From an uncultured Clostridia bacterium (lineage in GTDB: Bacteria > Bacillota > Clostridia > TANB77 > CAG-508): a DNA stretch of 64,000 bases. This document shows, one piece after another, positions 26,778 through 36,142 of this stretch. Each line of letters starts with the position of its first letter. The first letter of the stretch is position 1. The stretch spans positions 1 through 64,000 of the forward strand of contig CAKPIA010000003.1 in assembly GCA_934162205.1 (NCBI GenBank). Direction: 5' to 3'. A model generated the notes under the pieces. The model made no database searches and had not been told where the DNA came from. It worked only from the letters and a program-made list of their open reading frames with translations. Both the position numbers and the translations under genes were made by a program.

Positions 26778-26858
26778 ATGTCAGAAAAAAATAGTAAAAA
26801 GAATAACAAAGGTAACAAAAATAATCAGAGTAAACAAAACGAAAACAATAATGATTAG
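26778..26858 (+). CDS. 26-residue Lys/Asn-rich peptide
   Basis: A very short gene with excellent signals: CGGAGGTG ends 7 bases before ATG, and a perfect 14-bp palindromic terminator follows the stop. The product MSEKNSKKNNKGNKNNQSKQ then ENNND has almost no hydrophobic residues and should be disordered and basic. Such Lys/Asn/Gln/Ser-only peptides recall small acid-soluble or spore-core proteins, but no family match is seen. It is divergent from the upstream operon (starts 26648). Likely real because of the signals. Confidence 0.6.
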   Translation: MSEKNSKKNNKGNKNNQSKQNENNND

Positions 26859-26866
26859 TATACAAT

Positions 26867-26894
26867 AAAAGAAGACCAATATTGGTCTTCTTTT
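26867..26894. terminator. Bidirectional terminator
   Basis: AAAAGAAGACCAAT followed directly by its exact inverted copy, between convergent genes; A and T runs on both sides. Confidence 0.85.
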
Positions 26895-27159
26895 ATCTTT
26901 CTTCGTAATCATCTATTTTTTTATCATCAAGATTGTCTTTTAACAAATTGTGCTTAATAAGATGCTCTTTAGTTAATCTTGAAACATCTTCTTCTGTCAT
27001 AGAATCAAAAGATTGTTTAAATTTTTCTATAAAATTGTCAATAATTTCTGTTCTCATATTTTCTGTATCTTCATATTTAGAATGATTAAGTTCTGTTAAT
27101 ATATCATACAAGTAACATTCTATAGCTACATTTAAATAATGTATATCTTTTTCTGTCAT
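26893..27159 (-). CDS. Hypothetical 88-residue acidic protein
   Basis: A small all-helical acidic protein (MTEKDIHYLNVAIECYLYDI, then MTEEDVSRLTKEHLIKHNLL), no signal or membrane span. GGAGG lies 9 bases before ATG. It is followed by the shared bidirectional terminator and preceded by the alarmone synthetase gene with an 79-base gap. The repeated 'MTExD' helices suggest a two-helix regulatory module, but no family is known to me. Confidence 0.65.
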   Translation of the reverse strand: MTEKDIHYLNVAIECYLYDILTELNHSKYEDTENMRTEIIDNFIEKFKQSFDSMTEEDVSRLTKEHLIKHNLLKDNLDDKKIDDYEER

Positions 27160-27238
27160 CTTAACCTCCTAAACAATACAATTAATGTATCAAAACTAAT
27201 TTAAATATACATTTTATTGTAAATTTTGTCAATATGTT

Positions 27239-27910
27239 TTAATTACTTAAAGTATTTATTCTAACATCTAATTTATTTGCTATTTTAGCACAAGATATTA
27301 GTTCTTTAGAAATACTTGTAGATATATCTTTTTCTGGTTTATATTTAACTTTATGTTCTACATTAGCCCAAAAATCCATCACAGCTGTACGTATTTGTAC
27401 TTCAACTTTTACATATATAATTTTTTCTACTAAATTAATAGGGACTTCTACAATTAAATGATAGCTTGAATACCCACTTTTCTTAGGATTATTTACATAG
27501 TCTTTTTCTTTAATAGTTCTTACTCCAGGAATTTTTTGTATTAATTTTTTAATAACAAATATATCATTTTTAAATTGACATACAACTCTTATACCAGCAA
27601 TATCATTAATATTCCTAATTAGATTTTCATATGTAATTTCATATTCTTTTCTTTGCATTTTTTTAATTAAACTATCTGGTGATTTTATTCTAGTTTTTGT
27701 ATGATCTATTAAATCATAATCATATAAATATTTAAATTCATCTTTTATAATTTCTATTCTAGTTTCTAATTCTCTTAAAGCTGACGAATATAAAAACATT
27801 AATTTTTTAAATGTCTCACTTTCAGTATCTACAATTTCTTTTTCTGATACTAAAGATTCAAATTTTATCATATCTTCACTTTTTACTTTATCTATTGTAT
27901 TTTTTCCCAT
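27239..27910 (-). CDS. Small alarmone synthetase (RelA/SpoT domain)
   Basis: A 223-residue stand-alone (p)ppGpp synthetase of the RelQ/YjbM or RelP/YwaC kind, transferring pyrophosphate from ATP to GDP or GTP. The RelA-SpoT domain (residues about 50-185) holds SPDSLIKKMQRKEY, DIAGIRVVCQFKNDI, NPKKSGYSSYHLIVEVP and VEVQIRTAVMDFWANVEHK, with the catalytic Glu and Asp retained. No hydrolase, TGS or ACT domain is present. It may raise alarmone levels under envelope or other stress. Adjacent small genes are not obviously related. Confidence 0.9.
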   Translation of the reverse strand: MGKNTIDKVKSEDMIKFESLVSEKEIVDTESETFKKLMFLYSSALRELETRIEIIKDEFKYLYDYDLIDHTKTRIKSPDSLIKKMQRKEYEITYENLIRNINDIAGIRVVCQFKNDIFVIKKLIQKIPGVRTIKEKDYVNNPKKSGYSSYHLIVEVPINLVEKIIYVKVEVQIRTAVMDFWANVEHKVKYKPEKDISTSISKELISCAKIANKLDVRINTLSN

Positions 27911-28017
27911 ATACTTTACCTCTTTATATTTATTATGTGCTTATTTTACAAATACATTGTTTCTAAAATATATTTTTAATATGAATTTATTGTGAATTTT
28001 ATAGTTTGTTTTTTAAT

Positions 28018-28151
28018 TAGTTAATATATATTATTTTTCAAATGCCGCGTAGCGAACAACCGGAGCGTAAGCGAAGGGCGAATGGAGCAGCCTTCCCAAG
28101 GGATTCCGAAGGCTGCGACAACAAGGCATAAAAAATAATATATATTAACTA
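28018..28151. repeat. GC-rich interspersed element, copy 2
   Basis: A 134-bp unit in the opposite orientation to copies 1 and 3. Perfect 21-base inverted arms (AGTTAATATATATTATTTTT and its complement) differ from the arms of the other copies, whereas the core (GCCGCGTAGCGA ... GGCTGCGACAACAAGGC) is the same. Inside, GCAGCCTTC and GAAGGCTGC form a further stem. It lies between uvrA's terminator and the alarmone synthetase start. Confidence 0.85.
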
Positions 28152-28161
28152 GTATGTAATA

Positions 28162-28206
28162 AAAAAGCACATAATATGATTTTTAACATCAATATTATAT
28201 GCTTTA
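28162..28206 (-). terminator. Terminator of uvrA
   Basis: AAAGCA-ATAATAT and ATATTAT-TGCTTT arms with one bulged base, then a T run on the minus strand. Confidence 0.7.
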
Positions 28207-28219
28207 ATCTATTTAAAAA

Positions 28220-31048
28220 TTACTGTTCTAAATATTTTTTTAAAAACTTACCAGTATAACTTCTTTCATTTTTACAAATTTGTTCAGGAGTTCCTATAGC
28301 AACTACCTCTCCTCCATTGTCTCCACCTTCTGGTCCTAAATCTATTATATAATCTGCTGTTTTTATTAAATCTAAATTATGTTCTATAACTATAATTGTG
28401 TTTCCTGTATCGACTAATCTTTGTAATATATCAATTAATTTATGAACATCTGCAATATGAAGTCCAGTAGTTGGTTCATCCAAAATATATAAAGTCTTTC
28501 CTGTAGCTCTTTTCGATAATTCTGTAGCTAGTTTTACTCTTTGAGCTTCTCCTCCTGATAAAGTCGTTGAAGGTTGTCCTAATTTTATATACCTTAATCC
28601 TACGTCATTTAAAGTTTGAATTTTATTTTTTATTTTAGGAATTTTATCAAAAAATTCTAATGCTTCTTCAACTGTCATATCTAAAACATCTGCAATATTT
28701 TTTCCTTTATATTTTACTTCTAGTGTTTCATGATTATATCTTTTTCCTTTACATACTTCACAAGGTACATATATATCTGGCAAGAAATGCATTTCTATTT
28801 TATGGACTCCATCACCATTACAAGATTCACATCTTCCCCCTGCAACATTAAAACTAAATCTTCCCTTTGAATATCCTCTAAGTTTTGCTTCATTTGTTTC
28901 AGCAAATATATCTCTTATTAAATCAAATACTCCAGTATAAGTTGCTGGATTTGAACGAGGAGTTCTTCCTATTGGTGATTGATCTATATTTATAATTTTA
29001 TCAATATTTGATATTCCTTTTATTTCACTGCACTTTCCTGGTTTTTCATTTGAACCATTTAATTCTTTTGCAATTGTTTTATATAGTATTTCATTTACTA
29101 AAGTACTTTTTCCTGATCCAGATACTCCTGTAACACAATTAAATACGCCTAAAGGGAATTTTACAGATATATTTTTTAAGTTGTTTTCTGTTGCTTTACA
29201 TACTTCAATACATTTATTTTTTAAAAGTTTTCTCCTTGTTTTTGGAACTGATATTTTTCTTCTTCCACTTAAATAATCGCCTGTAACAGAATTTGGTGAA
29301 AGTTTAATTTCTTCTGCAGTTCCTTGTGCCATTACATTTCCACCATGAACACCAGCCCCTGGCCCTATATCTATAATTTGATCTGCTGCATACATAGTAT
29401 CTTCATCATGTTCTACAACAATTAATGTATTTCCTAAGTCTCTTAATTTTTTTAAAGTTGCTAATAATTTATCATTATCTCTTTGGTGTAATCCAATACT
29501 TGGTTCATCTAAAATATATAAAACTCCTGTTAATCCAGAACCAATTTGAGTTGCCAAACGAATTCTTTGAGCTTCTCCTCCTGATAATGTTCCTGCACTT
29601 CTTGATAATGTTAAATATTCTAATCCAACATCAATTAAGAATTGTAATCTTTGATCTATTTCTTTTAAAATTAATTCAGATATCATTTTTTCTGTCTTAT
29701 TTAATTTTAAATTTCTTAAAAACTCTTGCATTTTTCTAACAGACATATCTGTTAGTTCATTTATATTTACATCATTTATTTTTATAGAAAGTATTTCTTT
29801 CTTTAATCTTGCTCCATTACATGTTGGACAATGAGAATTACTCATATACATTTCATAAAAATCCCTCATACCTTGAGATTTTGTTTCATTATGTCTTCTA
29901 TCTAATGTAGGAAGCACCCCTTCAAATGGTGCTGTAAATTTTCTTATTCCAGCAGGCGATTCGTATTCAAAGTCTATTTTTTCATCACCTGTACCATATA
30001 ATATTTTTTCCATAAAGTCTCTAGGCAATTTTTTAATAGGTTTACTAATATCTACTCCATAATGTCTTCCTATGCTTTCAAAATACATCTTGGCCATTGT
30101 TTCGCCTTTTTTCATTGTACTAGATCCAAAAGCTTTTACACCATCATATAATGTTTTATTTTTATCAGGTATTATTAAATCTTCATCCATTTTCATTAAA
30201 TAACCTATTCCTGTACATTCTGGACAAGCTCCAAATGGATTGTTAAAAGAAAACATTCTAGGTGTTAATTCTGGAAAGCTAAACCCACAATCAGGGCAAG
30301 CATAATTACAACTATATAATATTGGTTCTTTTCCTTGAACATCTATTAAAACTAATTTATCTGCATATTTTAAAGATAATTCTACAGATTCTGTTAGTCT
30401 GCTTCTTATTTCTGGTTTAATAACTAATCTGTCTACAACTAATTCTATATCATGTTTCTTTTTTCTATCTAGTTCTATATCATCAGAAAGTTCATATATT
30501 TGTCCATCAATTCTAACTCTTACAAAACCTTCTTTTTGATATTCTTCTAATTGTTTTTTATATTCTCCCTTTTTTCCTCTAACTACTGGTGCCAAAACTT
30601 GTATTTTTGTACCTTCTTCTAATTTTAAAACATTATCTACTATTTGATCTAATGTTTGTTTTTCTATTTTTTTATGACAATTTGGGCAATATGGTACACC
30701 TATTCTTGCATATAAAAGTCTTATATAATCATATATTTCTGTAACTGTTCCAACTGTTGAACGAGGATTTTTTGAAGTTGTTTTTTGATCAATTGAAATT
30801 GCAGGTGATAAACCTTCAATTGACTCTACATCTGGTTTTTCCATTAAACCTAAAAATTGTCTTGCATATGAAGATAAACTTTCTACATATCTTCTTTGTC
30901 CTTCAGCATATAAAGTATCAAAGGCTAATGAAGATTTTCCTGAACCAGAAAGCCCTGTAATTACAACTAATTTATCTCTAGGAATTTCTATATTTATATT
31001 TTTTAAATTGTGCTCCTTTGCACCCTTTATTATTATTTTGTCATTCAT
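28220..31048 (-). CDS. uvrA: Excinuclease ABC subunit A
   Basis: Damage-recognising ATPase of nucleotide excision repair, working with UvrB (32202-34157) and UvrC. Two ABC ATPase modules: first Walker [14 protein letters not shown] near residue 35, second [13 protein letters not shown]; signatures [18 protein letters not shown] and [17 protein letters not shown]; zinc motifs CPNCHKK, CPDCGF...CPEC and CESCNGDGV...CEVC. ATG at 31048 is chosen because AGGGGTG lies 6 bases upstream; a GTG at 31057 is possible. 942 residues is normal. No LexA site was recognised upstream. Confidence 0.96.
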   Translation of the reverse strand: MNDKIIIKGAKEHNLKNINIEIPRDKLVVITGLSGSGKSSLAFDTLYAEGQRRYVESLSSYARQFLGLMEKPDVESIEGLSPAISIDQKTTSKNPRSTVGTVTEIYDYIRLLYARIGVPYCPNCHKKIEKQTLDQIVDNVLKLEEGTKIQVLAPVVRGKKGEYKKQLEEYQKEGFVRVRIDGQIYELSDDIELDRKKKHDIELVVDRLVIKPEIRSRLTESVELSLKYADKLVLIDVQGKEPILYSCNYACPDCGFSFPELTPRMFSFNNPFGACPECTGIGYLMKMDEDLIIPDKNKTLYDGVKAFGSSTMKKGETMAKMYFESIGRHYGVDISKPIKKLPRDFMEKILYGTGDEKIDFEYESPAGIRKFTAPFEGVLPTLDRRHNETKSQGMRDFYEMYMSNSHCPTCNGARLKKEILSIKINDVNINELTDMSVRKMQEFLRNLKLNKTEKMISELILKEIDQRLQFLIDVGLEYLTLSRSAGTLSGGEAQRIRLATQIGSGLTGVLYILDEPSIGLHQRDNDKLLATLKKLRDLGNTLIVVEHDEDTMYAADQIIDIGPGAGVHGGNVMAQGTAEEIKLSPNSVTGDYLSGRRKISVPKTRRKLLKNKCIEVCKATENNLKNISVKFPLGVFNCVTGVSGSGKSTLVNEILYKTIAKELNGSNEKPGKCSEIKGISNIDKIINIDQSPIGRTPRSNPATYTGVFDLIRDIFAETNEAKLRGYSKGRFSFNVAGGRCESCNGDGVHKIEMHFLPDIYVPCEVCKGKRYNHETLEVKYKGKNIADVLDMTVEEALEFFDKIPKIKNKIQTLNDVGLRYIKLGQPSTTLSGGEAQRVKLATELSKRATGKTLYILDEPTTGLHIADVHKLIDILQRLVDTGNTIIVIEHNLDLIKTADYIIDLGPEGGDNGGEVVAIGTPEQICKNERSYTGKFLKKYLEQ

Positions 31049-31125
31049 ATTTTTCACCCCTACTAATTTGTAATTATACTATATTTATTTATACAAAACA
31101 AGAGTTTGTATAAATATTTTTAAAA

Positions 31126-31160
31126 TAAGAGTAACTTCATACTAGTATGAGTTACTCTTA
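31126..31160 (-). terminator. Terminator of cysE
   Basis: AGAGTAAC and GTTACTCT outer arms enclose a TCATACTAGTATGA palindrome; TTATTTT follows on the minus strand. Confidence 0.75.
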
Positions 31161-31215
31161 TCCAAGAAATATTAATTATATTTCTTTTGATTACATATGA
31201 CTTATTATGACATTA

Positions 31216-31737
31216 TTAATGTTGTATTGTTCGCATATATGGTATTCCAACTACAGTTGCATTATCATCTACATCTTTTAAAACTACTGCATTTGCTCCA
31301 ACTTTAACATTATTTCCAATTTTAATAGGGCCTAATATTTTAGCTCCTGCTCCAACCATTACATTATTTCCTAAATCTGGGTGTCTTTTATATTTATCTT
31401 TTCCTGTTCCTCCAAGTGTTGCGTTATGGTAAATTGTACAATCATTTCCTATTACACTAGTTTCACCTATTACAATTCCCATTCCATGATCTATAAACAA
31501 TCGTCTTCCAATAGTAGCTCCTGGATGTATTTCAATGCCAGTAAACCATCTTCCTATTTGAGATATTAGTCTAGCTAAAAAGAATATTTTATTTTTATAT
31601 AAAAAATGTGCCAATCTATAAAATAATAATACATGAAATCCTGGGTATAGAATAATTGTTTCTAAAATATTTCTACATGCAGGATCTTTTTCTTTTATAT
31701 TTTTAGCATCTTCATATAATTCTTTAAATATTTTCAT
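31216..31737 (-). CDS. cysE: Serine O-acetyltransferase
   Basis: Makes O-acetylserine from serine and acetyl-CoA, the precursor of cysteine. The N-terminal helical part (residues 1-60) precedes the left-handed beta-helix of hexapeptide repeats: [55 protein letters not shown]. The catalytic His is in DHGMG. At 173 residues it is the short clostridial/Bacillus form, lacking most of the enterobacterial N-terminal extension. No T-box is seen upstream; the gene stands alone. Confidence 0.92.
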   Translation of the reverse strand: MKIFKELYEDAKNIKEKDPACRNILETIILYPGFHVLLFYRLAHFLYKNKIFFLARLISQIGRWFTGIEIHPGATIGRRLFIDHGMGIVIGETSVIGNDCTIYHNATLGGTGKDKYKRHPDLGNNVMVGAGAKILGPIKIGNNVKVGANAVVLKDVDDNATVVGIPYMRTIQH

Positions 31738-31774
31738 ACAATCACCTATTATATTGTATGTTTAAATATATAAT

Positions 31775-31803
31775 TTGCTATTTTATAAAAAATGTGCTAT
31801 AAT
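31775..31803 (+). promoter_or_regulatory. Sigma-A promoter for the 58-residue gene
   Basis: TTGCTA, 17 bases, TATAAT, with TG one base before the -10. The transcript would start near 31810, giving a leader of about 110 bases. Confidence 0.65.
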
Positions 31804-31923
31804 AGTTTTTATGACTGATTTGGTCTGTTTTATAAATAAAAAGTGCTTTTTCCAGAAAATGGTAATAAAATAGTAAAGTAACTTTTTATTTAGTTTACTG
31901 TATTACAAAAATGGAGGTTATAA

Positions 31924-32100
31924 ATGGGTACAATTAAATATTTATACAGCAAAGTAATGTCTGCTACACACAATAAAGTTAGACTTGTTGCAGACGAAGA
32001 AGAATTGTTGTTTTTAAAACAACGCCACATTGGACACACTATTGACAAAAATAACTATATTGTTATTGATAAAAACGATTTTTTACAAAAAGTAGCTTAG
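31924..32100 (+). CDS. Hypothetical 58-residue protein
   Basis: A short gene with strong signals: GGAGG 8 bases before ATG, a good promoter at 31775-31803 and a terminator 35 bases after the stop. The product starts MGTIKYLYSKVMSATHNKVR and ends DKNDFLQKVA; it is soluble, balanced in charge, with a beta-alpha-beta feel (NKVRLVADEEELLFLKQ, NNYIVIDKNDF). I do not recognise a family. The leader between promoter and start (about 110 bases, with short repeats of TAGTTTACTGTA type) could hold regulation. Confidence 0.7.
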   Translation: MGTIKYLYSKVMSATHNKVRLVADEEELLFLKQRHIGHTIDKNNYIVIDKNDFLQKVA

Positions 32101-32135
32101 AAGTTTTAGTAAACAGTTAATACAGTAAACAAGAT

Positions 32136-32160
32136 AAGTCCTTGGTTTTTCCAAGGACTT
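32136..32160. terminator. Terminator between convergent genes
   Basis: AAGTCCTTGG and CCAAGGACTT perfect stem with a T-rich 5-base loop; serves the 58-residue gene and possibly uvrB. Confidence 0.75.
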
Positions 32161-32201
32161 TGTTATATTAAATATTATTAATGTTTGATTTTGTTATTAT
32201 A

Positions 32202-34157
32202 TCACATTAATTTTTCTAATTCTTTAATTTTATCTCTTATTTCTGCAGCTTTTTCAAATTCCATATCAGCTGCAAATTTTAACATTTCATCAGTTAATTT
32301 TGTTATTATGTCTTTTATATCATCATTCTTCTCTAATTTATATTCAACACTTATATCTTCAACCATAGTAGCCTTTATTGTATCTCTAATAGATTTTTGT
32401 ATTGTTTTTGGAGTTATTCCATGCTCATTATTATATTCTTCTTGTATTTTTCTTCTTCTATTTGTCTCTTTTATTGCTTTTTCCATAGAATCTGTAAGTT
32501 CATCTGCATACATTATTACTGTTCCTTCTGTGTTTCTTGCAGCACGTCCTATAGTTTGAATTAATGATCTTTCAGAACGCAAAAATCCTTCTTTATCAGA
32601 ATCTAATATTGCAACTAAAGATACTTCTGGTATATCAAGTCCTTCTCTTAAAAGGTTTATTCCTACTAATACATCAAATTCTCCAAGTCTTAAATTTCGA
32701 ATTATTTCCATTCTTTCTAATGCTTTTATATCTGAATGCATATAATTTACTTTTATATCTAAACTTTTTAAATATGATGTCAAATCTTCTGCCATTTTTT
32801 TAGTTAATGTTGTAACTAATACTCTTTCTTTTTTTTCTACCCTTATTCTAATTTCTTCTAACAAATCATCTATTTGGTTTGTTGCAGGTTTTACTATTAT
32901 TTTAGGATCAAGAAGTCCGGTAGGTCTTATTATTTGTTCTACAACATTATCTTTAGAATGTTCATTTTCATATTCAGCAGGTGTTGCACTAACAAATACA
33001 ACTTGATTTAATCTTTCTTCAAATTCATTAAATTTTAATGGTCTATTATCATATGCTGATGGTAACCTAAATCCATAATTTACAAGAGAATCTTTTCTTG
33101 ACTTATCGCCATTATACATTGCTCTAACTTGTGGAATCGTTGCATGTGATTCATCAACTAGTAGCAAGAAGTCTTTTGGAAAATAATCAAATAATGTAAA
33201 TGGAGGACTACCTGGTTTTCTTCCACTTATATGTCTAGAATAATTTTCTATTCCTTGGCAGAATCCTGTTTCCTTCATCATTTCTATATCAAAATTAGTT
33301 CTTTCTTGTATTCTTTGTGCTTCTATTAATTTATTTTGACTTTTAAAATATTCTACTCTTTCATCTAGTTCTTCTTCTATTGTTTTTATTGCATGTTCCA
33401 TTTTATCCTTTGTTGTTACATAATGAGAATTTGGAAATATCATAACATGATTTCTTGTTGCTACATTTTTTCCTGTTAATGGATTTATTTCTGTTACTTT
33501 TTCTATTTCGTCTCCCCAAAATTCTACTCTTATAGCAGATTCACTTTGGTCTGATGGATATATTTCTACAATATCACCTTTCGCTCTAAATGTTCCTCTT
33601 TTAAAGTCAATTTCATTTCTTGTATATTGCATTGTTACTAATTTCTTTAATACTTCATCTCTTGATTTTTGCATTCCTGGTCTTAAAGATATTATCATGT
33701 TCTCATAATCTATTGGGTCACCAAGTCCATATATACAAGACACAGATGCAACTATTATAACATCTCTTGTTTCAAATAATGATGCTGTTGCAGAATGACG
33801 TAATTTATCTATTTCATCATTTATTGATGCATCTTTTTCTATATAAGTATCAGAAGCGGCAATATAACTTTCCGGTTGATAATAATCGTAGTAACTTACA
33901 AAATATTCAACATTATTTTCTGGAAAAAACTCCTTAAATTCTGAATATAATTGACCTGCTAATGTTTTATTATGTGCTAATACTAATGTAGGTTTTTGTA
34001 CTTTTTGAATTATATTTGCCATTGTAAAAGTTTTTCCAGAGCCTGTTACGCCTAAAAGTGTTTGGAATTTCTTTCCTTCTTCTATTCCATTTGATAAATA
34101 TTCAATTGCTTTTGGTTGATCGCCTGTTGGTTCATATGGTGAATGTAATTTAAACAT
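32202..34157 (-). CDS. uvrB: Excinuclease ABC subunit B
   Basis: Damage-verifying helicase-like subunit of nucleotide excision repair. Complete 651 residues: Walker [13 protein letters not shown] near residue 40, beta-hairpin [20 protein letters not shown] that clamps [15 protein letters not shown] helicase motif II, the [13 protein letters not shown] motif VI ([13 protein letters not shown]), and the C-terminal UvrC-binding UVR domain ([20 protein letters not shown]). AGGAAAT precedes the ATG. It is about 1 kb from uvrA but separated by cysE and a plus-strand gene, so not in the same operon. Confidence 0.97.
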   Translation of the reverse strand: MFKLHSPYEPTGDQPKAIEYLSNGIEEGKKFQTLLGVTGSGKTFTMANIIQKVQKPTLVLAHNKTLAGQLYSEFKEFFPENNVEYFVSYYDYYQPESYIAASDTYIEKDASINDEIDKLRHSATASLFETRDVIIVASVSCIYGLGDPIDYENMIISLRPGMQKSRDEVLKKLVTMQYTRNEIDFKRGTFRAKGDIVEIYPSDQSESAIRVEFWGDEIEKVTEINPLTGKNVATRNHVMIFPNSHYVTTKDKMEHAIKTIEEELDERVEYFKSQNKLIEAQRIQERTNFDIEMMKETGFCQGIENYSRHISGRKPGSPPFTLFDYFPKDFLLLVDESHATIPQVRAMYNGDKSRKDSLVNYGFRLPSAYDNRPLKFNEFEERLNQVVFVSATPAEYENEHSKDNVVEQIIRPTGLLDPKIIVKPATNQIDDLLEEIRIRVEKKERVLVTTLTKKMAEDLTSYLKSLDIKVNYMHSDIKALERMEIIRNLRLGEFDVLVGINLLREGLDIPEVSLVAILDSDKEGFLRSERSLIQTIGRAARNTEGTVIMYADELTDSMEKAIKETNRRRKIQEEYNNEHGITPKTIQKSIRDTIKATMVEDISVEYKLEKNDDIKDIITKLTDEMLKFAADMEFEKAAEIRDKIKELEKLM

Positions 34158-34302
34158 ATTTCCTCCAATAATTATTTAAATATAATAAATTATATAATTT
34201 ATTATATGGAAAATCAACTTAATTATAATAATTTTACTTTTTATACTTTATTTAAAGCTATCAATGTTTTTTATAATATATGGTCAATTTATTATTTTTT
34301 AC

Positions 34303-34331
34303 TTGATATATAAGTATAATAATATTATAAT
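34303..34331 (+). promoter_or_regulatory. Sigma-A promoter of the BI-1 gene
   Basis: TTGATA, 17 bases, TATAAT, 30 bases before the ATG at 34361 with AAGGAGG between. Confidence 0.7.
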
Positions 34332-34360
34332 TATTTATATTATTTTAAGGAGGAATTATT

Positions 34361-35017
34361 ATGGAAGAAAACACACAAAATACACTATTATCAAAAACTT
34401 TCTTTTGGATGTTTTTAGGCCTTTTAGGAACTGGTATTATCGCTTGGTACACATATGCATCAAATTTATATGTTGACTTATTATTTTCAAATGGATTTGC
34501 GGTGGTATGTATTTTAGAACTTGTAGTAGTTTTACTATTTTCTTTATTTTTTAAAAAATTACCACCTACTGTTGTAGGTATACTGTATTTTGTATATTCA
34601 ATGATTAATGGTGTTACTCTATCTACTATTTTTGCGTTATATGAATTAAATTCAATAGTTATGTTATTTATTATCTCTGCATTAATTTTTGCAGTTTTAG
34701 CATATTATGGACGTAATACAAATAATGATTTAAGCAGTTGGGGAACCATATTATTTGCAGGTCTAATTGCAGGTATAATTTTAAGTATTATAAACTTATT
34801 TTTAGGTAATTCTATGTTAGATATACTTATTGATTGGGCAATGCTTGTAGTATTTTTTGGATTTACTGCATATGATATGAATAAAATTAAAGCTTTGGAA
34901 TTAGAATCAGACCTAGATCAAGATAAACTTCATATTTATTGTGCTATGCAATTATATCTTGACTTTATAAACTTATTTATAAGAATCTTAAGTATTTTTG
35001 GAAAAAGAAGAGACTAA
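34361..35017 (+). CDS. Bax inhibitor-1/YccA family membrane protein
   Basis: A 218-residue protein with seven predicted spans, of the BI-1 (TMBIM) family that includes the pH-sensitive calcium leak protein YetJ. The span-6/7 signature VVFFGFTAYDMNKIK and the ending LYLDFINLFIRILSIFGKR are diagnostic. The calcium-gating Asp pair of YetJ corresponds to Asp residues in the last loop and helix (LYLDFIN). Start at ATG 34361 after AAGGAGG; a longer upstream frame belongs to another register. It is monocistronic. Confidence 0.92.
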   Translation: MEENTQNTLLSKTFFWMFLGLLGTGIIAWYTYASNLYVDLLFSNGFAVVCILELVVVLLFSLFFKKLPPTVVGILYFVYSMINGVTLSTIFALYELNSIVMLFIISALIFAVLAYYGRNTNNDLSSWGTILFAGLIAGIILSIINLFLGNSMLDILIDWAMLVVFFGFTAYDMNKIKALELESDLDQDKLHIYCAMQLYLDFINLFIRILSIFGKRRD

Positions 35018-35046
35018 ACTCAAAATTAATAAAAGAATATAATAAA

Positions 35047-35076
35047 TAAAAAAACAGGCATCTACCTGTTTTTTTA
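35047..35076. terminator. Bidirectional terminator
   Basis: AAACAGG and CCTGTTT arms with A run before and T run after, between convergent genes. Confidence 0.8.
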
Positions 35077-35080
35077 TTTA

Positions 35081-36031
35081 TTATAAATCATATCCATGAG
35101 CTTCTGCAATTTTACAACTTGCTATATCATAGTCTATGCTAATTACTGTATTAGTAGCAGTAAAAGATTTATTTTTCTTTAAACCTTTTCCTAATTCTCC
35201 TTTAACTTTTTTTCCTGTTGTTGAACTAACATAATTTGCTCTCCATCCATCAAAATATGTTTTTACTATGTTTCCTTTTTTATCATAGAATACATATGTA
35301 GCATACATAGAAGTTAATTTAACATTATTTTTATTTGTATATTTAACTGTTGTTGAATATTTGTTACCGTCTTTCTTTAATTTTTTTACTTTTGCAGTAA
35401 TATTAGGGTTATATCTAGATCTAGTAAAATATCTTCCTGAAACTGTTGTTTTATATGATGCAACATTTGCATTTTTTCCTACATAAAATTTAGCTTTAAC
35501 TTTCCATTGTCCTCTTGCGTCCATATAATCAATATATCTTGAAGTTTCACCTAATTTTTTTCCATTTTTATCATATGCAGTTAACTTAATAGTAGCTTCT
35601 TGTAATTTTGTATATGTTTGGTTTTTAACATATCCTTCTACTATGTAATCTCCATATTTATCCATATAAGCTTTTTTCATATTTGCTTTTAAAGTAGGTG
35701 TTTTTGTAACTTTTACTTTACATTTATATTTTTTACTTCCTACTTTAGCTGTAATTGTAACAGTTCCTTTTTTTAATCCTGTTACTGTTCCGTTTTTGTT
35801 TACTTTTGCAACCTTTGAATTAGAAGATGACCATTTTACTTTTTTCTTGTTATTTTGAATTTTCAATCTGTATGTACTTCCAACTCCAATTGTAATATTT
35901 GTTTTGTTAATTTTTGCACTTGCTGCTTCTACTGTATAAGCATCTTCAAATACTGGTGCTATTACAGGAGCTACTAATAGTAATGAGCAAGCAACTAATA
36001 ATGCTATAAGCATTCTTTTAATTAGTTTCAT
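35081..36031 (-). CDS. Secreted Big2-domain protein
   Basis: 316 residues with a signal peptide (MKLIKRMLIALLVACSLLLV, cleavage likely after VEA near residue 35). Residues about 40-110 form a bacterial Ig-like (Big2) domain: TNITIGVGSTYRLKI, VKWSSSNSKVAKVNKNGTV, GLKKGTVTITAKVG. Residues about 125-200 resemble an FxLYD domain (IVEGYVKNQTYTKLQEATIK), and a third similar beta module follows. No sortase motif or lipobox, so it is released or held by other means. Very Lys-rich. A possible surface or adhesive protein. Confidence 0.82.
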   Translation of the reverse strand: MKLIKRMLIALLVACSLLLVAPVIAPVFEDAYTVEAASAKINKTNITIGVGSTYRLKIQNNKKKVKWSSSNSKVAKVNKNGTVTGLKKGTVTITAKVGSKKYKCKVKVTKTPTLKANMKKAYMDKYGDYIVEGYVKNQTYTKLQEATIKLTAYDKNGKKLGETSRYIDYMDARGQWKVKAKFYVGKNANVASYKTTVSGRYFTRSRYNPNITAKVKKLKKDGNKYSTTVKYTNKNNVKLTSMYATYVFYDKKGNIVKTYFDGWRANYVSSTTGKKVKGELGKGLKKNKSFTATNTVISIDYDIASCKIAEAHGYDL

Positions 36032-36113
36032 AAAATTTCCCCCTTTTATTTTTTACAAAAAATATTATATATTAATAAAATTTAATTGTCAATTATTTTA
36101 CAGTAAATAACAA

Positions 36114-36142
36114 AAGAATAAGAGCTAAAACCCTTATTCTTC
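36114..36142 (-). terminator. Terminator of the ABC exporter operon
   Basis: AAGAATAAG and CTTATTCTT arms overlapping the stop codon, 8-9 base loop. Confidence 0.65.

Noticed and set aside
28220..28851. Plus-strand frames inside uvrA
   Set aside because: Antisense shadows with Leu/Phe/Tyr-rich low-complexity translation; uvrA motifs are intact on the minus strand.
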